This document shows positions 54,053-62,649 of a DNA stretch of 64,000 nucleotides, one piece after another. The notes beneath the pieces are model-generated. The model was given only the letters and a program-made list of their open reading frames with translations. It did not search any database and was not told the origin of the DNA. This DNA is from Bacteroidales bacterium (GTDB lineage Bacteria; Bacteroidota; Bacteroidia; Bacteroidales; UBA4181). Position numbers and translations under genes: made by a program. The stretch's first letter is position 1; each line of letters starts with the position of its first letter. The stretch covers positions 1 through 64,000 of the forward strand of contig JAISOY010000189.1 of the NCBI GenBank assembly GCA_031275285.1, given 5' to 3'.

Positions 54053-55216
54053 ATGAAGAATATTTGGTTGATTACTTTGATAAGCATTGCATTAGGTATC
54101 ACATCCTGTTCAAAAGATGACAATAAGGAAACTACTGTTTATACTGTTACTTTCGATACTGATGGAGGAGATCCTGTTCCTGCTATCCAAAAGATAAAAT
54201 CCGGAAGTACAGTGACTGCACCCGCTACTAATCCCACTAAAACCGGTTATGCTTTTATGTATTGGTACCTGAAGGGTGCAAGCTCTGCCTATAACTTTCA
54301 GTCGCCTGTAAATAACGACATCACACTGTTTGCCAGATGGCAGGACGAAACAACTGTTGAATACTGGCAGGTGTCGTGGAATCTGAACGAAGGATCATGG
54401 CCCTCAGACGACAACCACGCTACACAAGTCGTAAAAGGTGGAACACTTGCCGAACCTGCCGCACCGACAAAAAGCAGTTATACGTTTGATGGTTGGTATA
54501 AGGAATCAGTTTTAACCAACAAAGTAACCTTCCCCTACAATGTAAACAACCTTACAGAAAATTTCACACTGTATGCCAGGTGGATCACAGAGACAGACCC
54601 GGGTGATCCTGACGAGCCACATAAAACCGACAATGATCTGAGGCTTGCTGGTTATTATCTGGCATATACCATAAATATAACTGAACAGTACAAAAAAGGT
54701 CTAAAACCATCGTACATTGAAAATGAAGAGGGAGAAACAATAGTGAGGGTTAATTATAATCCTAATGGAACTATGGATTATCTTTACTTTTACCTTTACG
54801 TTTATAAAGTTATTTATTACTACGATCGACCTATGTTAACTTTCAGGGCGGGAGATATTGATTATGGACGGCAGGCATTGTCAGCGCTTATGAATAATAC
54901 GTATAATTATGATAATGACCCGGGTATCATCATGTCTTATTTCGGAAGCTTTTCGGGTTCGAGCGTATTTACATCCTTAAGTAATCTAAGAGCTCTGGCA
55001 AACAACGACGGAATCACCGAAGAAGTATACAAAAAAATAGCTTTCCCGGATGGTAGCTACAAATTGATTGTGTTCGTCAGGAAAAATGAAAAAACATTTG
55101 GCAAATACGTAGGCTACTCCACTTCCACAGGAAAAAGTTTTCGTTATTGGTGTATTGACCCCGATGATCCATCTTTTGGAAAGTCATTCACTATGTCAAT
55201 TCCATTTGATATTTGA
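54053..55216 (+). CDS. InlB B-repeat surface lipoprotein
   Basis: I start at the ATG at 54053 (MKNIWLITLISIALGITSC), giving 387 residues with lipobox ITSC; a TTG two codons earlier is possible but unneeded. Two Listeria-Bacteroides (Flg_new) repeats follow: VTFDTDGGDPVPAIQKIKSG to ITLFARW, and VSWNLNEGSWPSDDN to FTLYARW. The last 190 residues form an unrecognised domain rich in Tyr. It is likely anchored at the cell surface, for adhesion. The adjacent TPR kinase/LuxR pair probably controls it. Confidence 0.88.
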   Translation: MKNIWLITLISIALGITSCSKDDNKETTVYTVTFDTDGGDPVPAIQKIKSGSTVTAPATNPTKTGYAFMYWYLKGASSAYNFQSPVNNDITLFARWQDETTVEYWQVSWNLNEGSWPSDDNHATQVVKGGTLAEPAAPTKSSYTFDGWYKESVLTNKVTFPYNVNNLTENFTLYARWITETDPGDPDEPHKTDNDLRLAGYYLAYTINITEQYKKGLKPSYIENEEGETIVRVNYNPNGTMDYLYFYLYVYKVIYYYDRPMLTFRAGDIDYGRQALSALMNNTYNYDNDPGIIMSYFGSFSGSSVFTSLSNLRALANNDGITEEVYKKIAFPDGSYKLIVFVRKNEKTFGKYVGYSTSTGKSFRYWCIDPDDPSFGKSFTMSIPFDI

Positions 55217-55223
55217 TCATAAG

Positions 55224-55276
55224 AAAGGAGATTATCAGGAAGGAGGTTACCCGGTTTTACGGGATAATCTCCTTTT
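55224..55276 (+). terminator. terminator after the InlB-repeat lipoprotein gene
   Basis: AAAGGAGATTATC (55224-55236) pairs perfectly with GATAATCTCCTTT (55263-55275), followed by T-rich sequence, 8 bp past the stop codon. Confidence 0.8.
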
Positions 55277-55559
55277 GCTTTTTCAAGCCATTAAAACATG
55301 GATAAACAGGTTTTCCAAAAACCGTATATTTTACTCATTTTTTAGAACATTAATATATCACACATCAAGTAATCATCAGAAACCATACTGACATAAAATT
55401 GCCCCATTCGAGCTTAGGTCTACTGATCCTATTTTGAGTGCTTTACTAATTTAAAAAGAGTCTAAATTATCTTTCATTTTTTTACACAAGAAACTAGAAA
55501 TAAATATATTGTATTTTTATTTCAATATTTTATGTGTTTTTATTTTGTTTTTATAATTT

Positions 55560-55600
55560 TTTGCGTATTTTTGCGTTTATAAAATATTCAAATACGCAAA
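55560..55600. promoter_or_regulatory. candidate DeoR operator, three TTTGCG half-sites
   Basis: TTTGCGTATTT (55560-55570) is perfectly inverted as AAATACGCAAA (55590-55600), 30 bp centre to centre. A third direct half-site, TTTGCGTTTA, starts at 55570, one helical turn after the first. The rest of 55284-55560 is AT-rich and shows no gene. Confidence 0.6.
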
Positions 55601-55602
55601 TA

Positions 55603-55764
55603 ATGGAATCGGATAGTAGAAATTATGAATCATTGCCCACTAAGGATACTATTTCAGTTTACTGTTTAGCGTGTTCATATAAAAGTTATTTTGATGTAGT
55701 TGAAGATATGCTGAATGTTTTATTCATAAAACAACAGGCTATTGGTTATAAATTAAGCTGCTAA
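55603..55764 (+). CDS. possible 53-residue leader protein before the DeoR gene
   Basis: A short frame beginning MESDSRNYESLPTKDTISVY and ending in an amphipathic helix (YFDVVEDMLNVLFIKQQAIGYKLSC). It starts just after the three half-sites and ends 10 bp before the DeoR start codon. It is plausible but unrecognised and short. Confidence 0.3.
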   Translation: MESDSRNYESLPTKDTISVYCLACSYKSYFDVVEDMLNVLFIKQQAIGYKLSC

Positions 55765-55774
55765 TTATTATATT

Positions 55775-56530
55775 ATGTTAAAAGAAGAACGTTTTAAAAT
55801 AATAATGAGACAGATAAATCTTCACAATAAGGTTTTATCTGTTGATCTTAGCACATTGCTTAATGTATCGGAGGATACCATCAGAAGGGATTTAAAAGAG
55901 TTAGCTGATGCCCAGTTAATAAAGCGAGTCCATGGCGGTGCAGTAAATAAGTCAATGGTCAGGCCGTTTATTGCAGATCAAAATATTTACTCGCTGGAAG
56001 AAAAAATAAAGATCGCTTCAAAAGCTATAAAACTTTTAAAAAACGATATGGTTCTGCTCTTTGAAGGGGGGACAACTATGTTTGAAGTGGCAAAAAGTAT
56101 TCCGGATAACCTTAACCTCACTGTTTTTACTATCAGTCCTCAAATAGCAATTGCCTTATCGGAGCATAAAAACATTGATGTGTATACCATTGGTGGAAAA
56201 CTGAATAGAAATAGCAACATTCACGTAGGTACCCGTACCATCAATGTGCTTCGCAGAGTGCAATATGACATGTGTTTTATGGGCGTAAATGCATTATCTG
56301 TTGACCGGGGACTTACAGATATCGATATTGATGTTGTTGAAGTAAATAGAGCTATGCTCGACGCTTCCAATAAAACAGTTTTTATTTCGATCTCTGAAAA
56401 ACTAAATGTGGAAAAAAGATACCAGGTTGCAGAATTATCGTCAGTGGATTTTTTGGTGACCGAGTTGTCTCCTGATGATCAATTATTAAAACCATTCAAA
56501 GATAATTTTAACAATTTGAATATCTTATAG
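55775..56530 (+). CDS. DeoR/GlpR-family sugar-metabolism regulator
   Basis: A 251-residue protein with the DeoR HTH (LSVDLSTLLNVSEDTIRRDLKEL then AQLIKRVHGGAV) and a C-terminal DeoRC sensor domain of the phosphosugar isomerase fold (VLLFEGGTTMFEVAK, IYTIGGKLN-like DVYTIGGKLN). These repressors usually sense a phosphorylated sugar. It precedes the MurQ-led cluster and likely controls it; the half-sites upstream suggest autoregulation. Confidence 0.9.
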   Translation: MLKEERFKIIMRQINLHNKVLSVDLSTLLNVSEDTIRRDLKELADAQLIKRVHGGAVNKSMVRPFIADQNIYSLEEKIKIASKAIKLLKNDMVLLFEGGTTMFEVAKSIPDNLNLTVFTISPQIAIALSEHKNIDVYTIGGKLNRNSNIHVGTRTINVLRRVQYDMCFMGVNALSVDRGLTDIDIDVVEVNRAMLDASNKTVFISISEKLNVEKRYQVAELSSVDFLVTELSPDDQLLKPFKDNFNNLNIL

Positions 56531-56636
56531 TGTCAACCTATAAATTACTGAGTCTTATTTTTCAACATAAAAATATGTAATAAGAAGAACAATAAACTTA
56601 AACGCCTATGGAAAAGGTACAGTAGTAATCAAAAGA

Positions 56637-56669
56637 AAGCTGCCCGATACCGTTAATATCGGACAGCTT
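56637..56669 (+). terminator. hairpin after the DeoR gene
   Basis: AAGCTGCCCGATA (56637-56649) pairs with TATCGGACAGCTT (56657-56669), one mismatch, loop of 7. There is no long T-run, so termination is uncertain. It separates DeoR from the MurQ cluster by some 700 bp. Confidence 0.55.
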
Positions 56670-56707
56670 AAATTAAATTAAGAAATCTTAACTTAAAAGC
56701 ATCGCAA

Positions 56708-57340
56708 ATGTACTATAAAAATAGCAATAATAAACGGGGTTTATTATCAATAGGATTGATATATTATTTCCTGAGTTGGAAAATTAATATTAGTTACGCT
56801 AAAAGCTATTCGCACTCAAGGGCTTCAATAATTTCAACTAAAAACGAAGCCATAAACGACATTTTTACAGAACCGGAAAAGAACATCGGATTTTCCAGTG
56901 CAAAAGACGAAAAGAAAAATACGGAGAAGTCTATACGGCTAAATACTGTAAAAAAAACAGTCTTTGATGTATTCAACAAGCTTATGTCTGAAATGAATGT
57001 AGTGATTCGGGAACGCGACCAAAAAATTGCTACAAGCATGAATGATGGGCTTTCAACTTTTGTAGCCAACGAAAAGTCGATTTCAGCATTTTTTATTATT
57101 TGATTGTAATCAACAGGAAACCTTTATCAGAGGATGTAGAGAGCTTTGGGATACGGTGGATAGGGATATTCAGTCCGTCCAAAACAAGTCTCATCAATTA
57201 GAACTGAAAAGCCGAAAGAAGAGAGTCCTCGTAAGGCAGAGGTGATTAAAATAGATTTTTCGTCGATTCCGATTTATAATGCTTTAGATGTCAATGGTGA
57301 TTTATGAAAATACGTTCAATCCGAATAAGTTATGAAATCT
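56708..57340 (+). other. open but unrecognised stretch, probably a decayed gene
   Basis: A frame of 131 codons (56708-57103) encodes a short hydrophobic start then lysine- and serine-rich sequence (VKKTVFDVFNKLMSEMNVVI). Stops follow, and another frame briefly reads protein-like near 57210-57306 (EKPKEESPRKAEVIKIDFSS). I recognise no family. The pattern of frames suggests decay, but a species-specific gene at 56708-57103 is not excluded. Confidence 0.3.
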
Positions 57341-57371
57341 AAAATAAAAGTAAAACAAGTTAATTCCAAGT

Positions 57372-58193
57372 ATGAATAAAATTACCGAACAACCATCTTT
57401 ATATCGTCATTTAGAGAATATGACGGTGGACGAATTGATTACCAATATCAATCATGAAGACCAGAAAGTAGCCCTGGCTATTGAAAAAGAGCTGCCTCAG
57501 ATCAGTAAGCTTATTACTGCCATTGAAGAACAATTACGATCGGGCGGACGCCTGTTTTATCTTGGTGCAGGCAGCGGCGGTCGTCTTTCTGTTCTCGATA
57601 AGGTTGAACTTCCCAACACTTATGGCATTGAAAAAGGAGTCATCAATTGTCTGCTGGCAGGTGGAGAAGAAAACCTGTTGTTGGTTCTCGAAGAAAAAGA
57701 AGACGATACCGAAGATGCCTGGAGGCAGATGCAAAAATACCAGGTAGACAACAGGGATTTTGTATTGGGCATTTCAGCCAGCGGCACTACTCCCTATGTG
57801 TTAGCAGGACTTAAGAAATGTAAAGAATTGGGTATTCGCTGCGGATGTATCGTGAACAATCCCGATTCACCTATCGCAGCCATGTCCGACTTTCCGGTTG
57901 AAGTGATCACCGGTCCCGAGTTTGTTACCGGAAGTACCCGTATGAAGTGCGGTACGGCGCAAAAAATGCTTTTTGACATGATCAGCACCACTGTATTAAT
58001 ACGCCTGGGTCGTGTTGAAGACAACAGGATGGTTAATGTTCGTTTAATCAACAACAAGGTTGTAGACCGGTCGGTAAAAATGCTTATGGAAGAACGTGGC
58101 ATCACAGATTATGAGGAAGCCAAAACATTGATCCTACAATTCGGAAATGTAAAAAAAGCCATGAATTATTTAGATTCCAAACAATACATATAA
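57372..58193 (+). CDS. murQ: N-acetylmuramic acid 6-phosphate etherase (MurQ)
   Basis: A 273-residue SIS-domain enzyme, slightly shorter than the usual 300. The active-site segment LFYLGAGSGGRLSVLDKVELPNTYG is the family signature with its catalytic Glu in VELP. The second SIS part reads LGISASGTTPYVLAGLK, and the pattern GPEFVTGSTRMKCGTAQKMLFD is diagnostic. It removes lactate from MurNAc-6-phosphate to give GlcNAc-6-phosphate. The BadF-type kinase two genes downstream could supply MurNAc-6-phosphate. Confidence 0.93.
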   Translation: MNKITEQPSLYRHLENMTVDELITNINHEDQKVALAIEKELPQISKLITAIEEQLRSGGRLFYLGAGSGGRLSVLDKVELPNTYGIEKGVINCLLAGGEENLLLVLEEKEDDTEDAWRQMQKYQVDNRDFVLGISASGTTPYVLAGLKKCKELGIRCGCIVNNPDSPIAAMSDFPVEVITGPEFVTGSTRMKCGTAQKMLFDMISTTVLIRLGRVEDNRMVNVRLINNKVVDRSVKMLMEERGITDYEEAKTLILQFGNVKKAMNYLDSKQYI

Positions 58194-58210
58194 ATTAAAT
58201 AGATAGAAAA

Positions 58211-59572
58211 ATGAAAACAGTTAACAGAAGAACTTTTATCGGAGCTGCAGCTGCAGCATCAGCAGGAATTGCTTTCAGGACGGATTCAATACTTGCAAAT
58301 AGTAATAACCGCAGTTTCAGCAATGTGAAGCCTGCTATTCTGGGAGGTCCCAGGGCACAAACAGGAGGATTTTCAGGTTGGCCTATCTACGACAATACAG
58401 AGGCCAAAGGCCTACTGGACGTACTATACAGCAGCCAATGGGGCCGTCTGGGAGGTCCGGTAACTCCCCGCTTTGAAGAAGCGCATTCAAAACTGTACGG
58501 TTCCAAGCATTCCCTTGGGGTAACGAGTGGAACAAGCGCATTGTATACCATGTTGGGAGCGCTGGGCATAGGTCCGGGAGACGAAGTCATCATTCCCGTA
58601 TACACCTTTATAGCCACATATAATGTTGTAGTTCTCCATTATGCATTACCTGTGCTTGTCGATATTGATCCTGAAAGCCTCCAGATCGATCCCGGTAAAA
58701 TAGAAGCTGCCATCACCAAAAACACAAAGGCCATTATGCCGGTACATATTGGCGGTACTCCCTGTAATCTGGATGCTATCATAGCCATTGGTAAAAAATA
58801 TAACATCCCGGTCATCGAAGATGCTTGTCAGGCACATCTGGCAGAATGGAGAGGAAAGAAAGTAGGTAACTGGGGATTGGGCGGCGGATTCAGCTTCCAG
58901 GCATCCAAAAACCTCAATAGTGGAGAGGGCGGAGCCATCATTACCAACGATACTGATTTTCATAAAGGTTGTTTTGCGTTCCACCATCAGGGACAGTCAA
59001 GTGCGACTGCTTCGGTAGTAGCTGCCGGTGCTGGAACCAGAGGTACCAATCTGCGTATTACTGAATTTCAATCCAGTATCTTACTCTCTCAAATGACCCG
59101 CCTTGAGGAACAGGCAAAGATCCGGAATGAGAATGCATTATACCTGAGCAGTATGTTCAGGGAGATTCCCGGACTGGCTCCTGCCAAGCTTTATGAAGGT
59201 ACTACTAATGGAGCTTATCATCTGTATATGTTTAATTATGACAAGGAAGGGTTTTCAGGTATGAGTCGCGACCTGTTTATTAAAGCGATGGCAGCTGAAG
59301 GTGCTTCGCCCGTACTAGGATACGGTCAGATGGATAAAGACCCGTACATAACAGGGTTGACGAAAAGCAAATATTACCAAAAGATATACGGCGAAAAAGA
59401 GATGAAACGTTGGCTGGATCGCATTGATTGTCCGGTTAATGCCCGTGTAACCGATGAAAATGCACTATGGTTCTTACAGACCCAAATGTTGGGAACCAGG
59501 ACCCAGATGGAGCAAATAGCTGAAGCAGCCAGAAAGATCCAAAAATATTCAAACGAGATCAAGAATAAATAA
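58211..59572 (+). CDS. exported DegT/DnrJ/EryC1-type PLP aminotransferase
   Basis: A 453-residue protein that starts with a twin-arginine-like signal (VNRRTFIGAAAAASAGI). The fold-type I aminotransferase core is intact: HSLGVTSGTSALYTMLGALGIGPGDEVIIP, ED of VIEDACQAH and the PLP Lys K233 in FSFQASKNLNSGEGG. DegT enzymes aminate keto-sugars, so an exported folded PLP enzyme is unusual. It is embedded between MurQ and the sugar kinase, 17 bp after MurQ. Confidence 0.88.
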   Translation: MKTVNRRTFIGAAAAASAGIAFRTDSILANSNNRSFSNVKPAILGGPRAQTGGFSGWPIYDNTEAKGLLDVLYSSQWGRLGGPVTPRFEEAHSKLYGSKHSLGVTSGTSALYTMLGALGIGPGDEVIIPVYTFIATYNVVVLHYALPVLVDIDPESLQIDPGKIEAAITKNTKAIMPVHIGGTPCNLDAIIAIGKKYNIPVIEDACQAHLAEWRGKKVGNWGLGGGFSFQASKNLNSGEGGAIITNDTDFHKGCFAFHHQGQSSATASVVAAGAGTRGTNLRITEFQSSILLSQMTRLEEQAKIRNENALYLSSMFREIPGLAPAKLYEGTTNGAYHLYMFNYDKEGFSGMSRDLFIKAMAAEGASPVLGYGQMDKDPYITGLTKSKYYQKIYGEKEMKRWLDRIDCPVNARVTDENALWFLQTQMLGTRTQMEQIAEAARKIQKYSNEIKNK

Positions 59573-59591
59573 TTGGTTGTTTTTGAGCAGA

Positions 59592-59626
59592 AAAGGTTTG
59601 GTAGGCCACTGTTCTATCAAACCTTT
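59592..59626 (+). terminator. hairpin between the aminotransferase and kinase genes
   Basis: AAAGGTTTGGTAG (59592-59604) pairs with CTATCAAACCTTT (59614-59626) with one G-T wobble around a 9-nt loop. It may be an internal attenuator that sets different levels for the two halves of the cluster. Confidence 0.55.
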
Positions 59627-59718
59627 CTTAAGCAACTTGATGTTATGCCATGCAAGGGAAATGGACACAACACGCTTCATGATAATCCGGCAATTATAAA
59701 AAAATCAATGTAAAGCCC

Positions 59719-60660
59719 ATGAGTCAGAATATGCTTTTTTGTGGAATAGATGGGGGTGGTACCACTACCTCGACAGTTGTTTGTAATGAACACGGTGAGA
59801 TATTAGGTAGTATTAAAACTGGTTCGATCAATCATTACGGAGTAGGTATAGAAAAAGCCCGTGAAAACATCACATACATTAAAAATCAACTAACCACCTT
59901 GTTAGGCTGTGAACCTGACATCACCTACATTGGAAATTCAGCGCTGGACGGTGAAGCAGCTGATGAATTTGTCCGACAACTTGTCGGAGGTATTTTCGAT
60001 AAACAGGTGGTCATGCATTCCGATGTATATATTGCCCTGTTGGGATTTACCCAGGGTGATCCCGGAGCTTTACTCATATCAGGAACAGGCTCGATGGCCT
60101 GTGCTGTTGATCATGAAGGGAATTATCACACAAGCGGTGGATGGGGACAAATACTTGGAGACGAGGGAAGCGGTTACCATTTGGGACTAATGGGGATACA
60201 AGCTGCTTTACAGTATCATGACCAGATGTCTCCTCCTACCATTTTGCTTAAGTATATGGAGGATTTTTACCAGCTAAGCCGGTTGAGCGACATCATAGAA
60301 ATTGTATATAATTCACCCATTGAAAAAGGCCGGATTGCCGCATTTGCTATTGAGGTTGAGAAAGCAGCCCTGCTTAACGACAAAGTTTCAATTCACTTAA
60401 TTGATAACGAGATAGAATGGCTTTTCCGGCTTTCACAGTCAATTCTAAGGAAAAGCGGCGTGAAGCGCCTGGGACTTTATGGAAGTATGCTGGTTAAAAG
60501 TCAGATGATCGGACAGCGATTGATATCAAAATATTCAAACTCCGGCGTGGATATTTCATATCCCCGTTTCAAGCCGGAGATAGGCGCCTTGTTTGGGGCT
60601 TTTTCCAGCGGGAATTTCTCCATCAATGAAGAAATCATTGCCAATCTATCTAAATATTGA
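59719..60660 (+). CDS. BadF/BadG-family sugar kinase (N-acetylglucosamine or N-acetylmuramate kinase type)
   Basis: A 313-residue ASKHA-fold protein with the phosphate-binding loop FCGIDGGGTTTSTVVCNEHGE, HSDVYIALLG, and the adenosine-binding ISGTGSMACAVD and GGWGQILGDEGSGYHLG motifs. Related kinases phosphorylate GlcNAc or MurNAc at O-6. With MurQ in the same cluster, MurNAc is a natural substrate guess. It appears cytoplasmic. Confidence 0.87.
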   Translation: MSQNMLFCGIDGGGTTTSTVVCNEHGEILGSIKTGSINHYGVGIEKARENITYIKNQLTTLLGCEPDITYIGNSALDGEAADEFVRQLVGGIFDKQVVMHSDVYIALLGFTQGDPGALLISGTGSMACAVDHEGNYHTSGGWGQILGDEGSGYHLGLMGIQAALQYHDQMSPPTILLKYMEDFYQLSRLSDIIEIVYNSPIEKGRIAAFAIEVEKAALLNDKVSIHLIDNEIEWLFRLSQSILRKSGVKRLGLYGSMLVKSQMIGQRLISKYSNSGVDISYPRFKPEIGALFGAFSSGNFSINEEIIANLSKY

Positions 60661-60689
60661 CAATTCTTTCAACTTAAAAACAATTCTAA

Positions 60690-62618
60690 ATGAAATCATA
60701 TTTTTTATTCATCATTTTCTTTTGCGTTGTCTCCTGTAAACAAAATGTTTATGAGGTAGGCAGTTCGGTCGTAAGTATAGAACCGGGTGAAGAAACTGTT
60801 TCCCTTAGCCTGGCCGGATATGCGGGTCCTTCTTTAGGCAGGTTTACCATTACATGGGATGATAAAGGCAAACTGGAAGCAACAGCCATGTGCCACGCAG
60901 ATAACACCACTTATATTGCAACCGCCAATGGAGATATATATTTAATCGAACCGGAAAATTTACAAAATAATAAAAAGGTGGGAACACTTCAACATGTAAA
61001 GTTCCTGGCGGGATTAAACGGGCTGCTTTTTGCCATTGACAACAGGGATAATCTATTGGTAGGCAATCCGAAAAGTGAACTTCAATGGAAACAGGCCGGC
61101 ATGGTTCAAGGCGTAACTGCTTTTACCGGATCTAATGAAAACCTGTATGTAGCTACCAAAAAAGGTGAGTTGCTTATGGGTACGGTCAATGGAGAAAATA
61201 TCCGGTGGATACCAATAGGTAAAGCCGAAAATATCATCTCCCTTGCCGCCGACCATCAAAGAATATATGCCGTAACCGAAGATAATTATCTGTTACAACG
61301 CCATGTTAAGAGAAAAGATGAAAACTGGCAGCGTATAGGGTATAACAATGGTGATACATATACCATTGATGTAAAACAGATTATACGCACCAGGGACCGG
61401 TTATATGCTATGGCATCAGGTCATCTGTATGCCAGTCGCCATCAAACAGAAGGCAAGCTGTCAGCCAGAAGTATGGCCATTAAAAAGAACGGTGATGTAG
61501 CCATTATCGTCAGCCTGGATGTTTGCGGTATCGACCATTCATTTACCCGGAGTATCAGAAAAGAAATGTCGCAACGCCGGGGCATCCCTGAATCATCGAT
61601 CATGATCAACTCCACCCATACCCATTTTGCACCGACAACCCAGACCTGGATTACCTGGGGTATCCAAAACCATTATCCCGACAGCCTGTACCTGAATAAT
61701 GTAGTCAAAAAAGCCGTTATCCGCTCTATAGAGGAAGCATTAGACCAGACAAAACCATGTTACCTTAGTTTTGGACGTGATACAACAGACATAGGCTTCA
61801 ACCGGAGCATCAGGAAAGAATCGTATGTATATGACAATTCTGTAGATGTAATACAGGTAGTATCTACCGATGGAAAAGACAAAAGTGTTATGTTTTTAAC
61901 AGGTTGCCATCCTGTTATTAGCGACCATGGTTCCGGACATTATAGCGTTTCTCCCAACTTCCCTGGCCATGCCCGGGAAATCCTGGAAGAAACGGGTTTT
62001 AACAATACTATTTTTCTTCAGGGATGCGCAGGTGATATTAACCCTAAAAATCCTTTCAAGACATCCGGAGTTGACCTGGCGGCAGATATTACCCGTGTAT
62101 TGGGCAAAGATATGCACCCTATCCATGGCAAAATAACCCATTATATCGATTCGATAGGAATTCCCGCTCATCCGTTGAGTAAAGAGCAAATTCAGGCAAT
62201 CAGGAATGAAAATATCAATAATGTCCGCCAAAATATACCGGGAGGATGTGAAAGCAGCCTGCCCAACAGGGAGGTCCGCTGGGCAGATATCATGCTCCAT
62301 CACTACGAAAACGGGACAATGCCTAAAGAAATGCCGGTTTACATCCAAACACTCAACATCGGGGATTGGAAACTTATCGGACTGTCCCGTGAAGTAACCA
62401 CCGAATTCGGGATAGCTATCAAAAAACTCTGGCCGGAAGAAAAGGTAAGCGTAGCGGCATATAGCAATGATGTGGCAAGTTACCTCGCTACCGATCCGCA
62501 TATAGAAGCCGGTGACTATGAAGGACACGATTCTTTCTTCTGGTACGGACAACCCTCTCCTTTCCCGCTAGGCGTCTTCAACACTGTTGTTGAAACAGTT
62601 AAATCCAATAACAGATAA
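60690..62618 (+). CDS. neutral ceramidase-like lipoprotein with an inserted beta-propeller-like domain
   Basis: A 642-residue lipoprotein (lipobox VVSC at C16). The ceramidase N-terminal core begins with VGSSVVSIEPGEETVSLSLAGYAG (about residues 23-46) and resumes at GHLYASRHQTEGKLSARSMAI with LDVCGIDH and the zinc site NSTHTHFAP (H310, H312), GCHPVISDHGS and QGCAGDINP. Between residues about 50 and 245 lies an insertion of short beta blades (TYIATANGDIYLI, NGLLFAIDNRDNLL, ENLYVATKKGELLM, QRIYAVTEDNYLL). Ceramidases are zinc amidases; the amide substrate here is unknown. Confidence 0.85.
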   Translation: MKSYFLFIIFFCVVSCKQNVYEVGSSVVSIEPGEETVSLSLAGYAGPSLGRFTITWDDKGKLEATAMCHADNTTYIATANGDIYLIEPENLQNNKKVGTLQHVKFLAGLNGLLFAIDNRDNLLVGNPKSELQWKQAGMVQGVTAFTGSNENLYVATKKGELLMGTVNGENIRWIPIGKAENIISLAADHQRIYAVTEDNYLLQRHVKRKDENWQRIGYNNGDTYTIDVKQIIRTRDRLYAMASGHLYASRHQTEGKLSARSMAIKKNGDVAIIVSLDVCGIDHSFTRSIRKEMSQRRGIPESSIMINSTHTHFAPTTQTWITWGIQNHYPDSLYLNNVVKKAVIRSIEEALDQTKPCYLSFGRDTTDIGFNRSIRKESYVYDNSVDVIQVVSTDGKDKSVMFLTGCHPVISDHGSGHYSVSPNFPGHAREILEETGFNNTIFLQGCAGDINPKNPFKTSGVDLAADITRVLGKDMHPIHGKITHYIDSIGIPAHPLSKEQIQAIRNENINNVRQNIPGGCESSLPNREVRWADIMLHHYENGTMPKEMPVYIQTLNIGDWKLIGLSREVTTEFGIAIKKLWPEEKVSVAAYSNDVASYLATDPHIEAGDYEGHDSFFWYGQPSPFPLGVFNTVVETVKSNNR

Positions 62619-62649
62619 AATACCCCACATTAAAAACCATCATACGAAT

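Noticed and set aside
61896-62552. 218-codon frame antisense to the ceramidase-like gene
   Set aside because: It lies entirely within a gene with clear catalytic motifs and shows no domain of its own.
62587-62649. TTG start of the FucP/NagP-type transporter inside the ceramidase gene
   Set aside because: It adds a polar tail before the first helix; the ATG at 62650 gives a standard transporter N-terminus.
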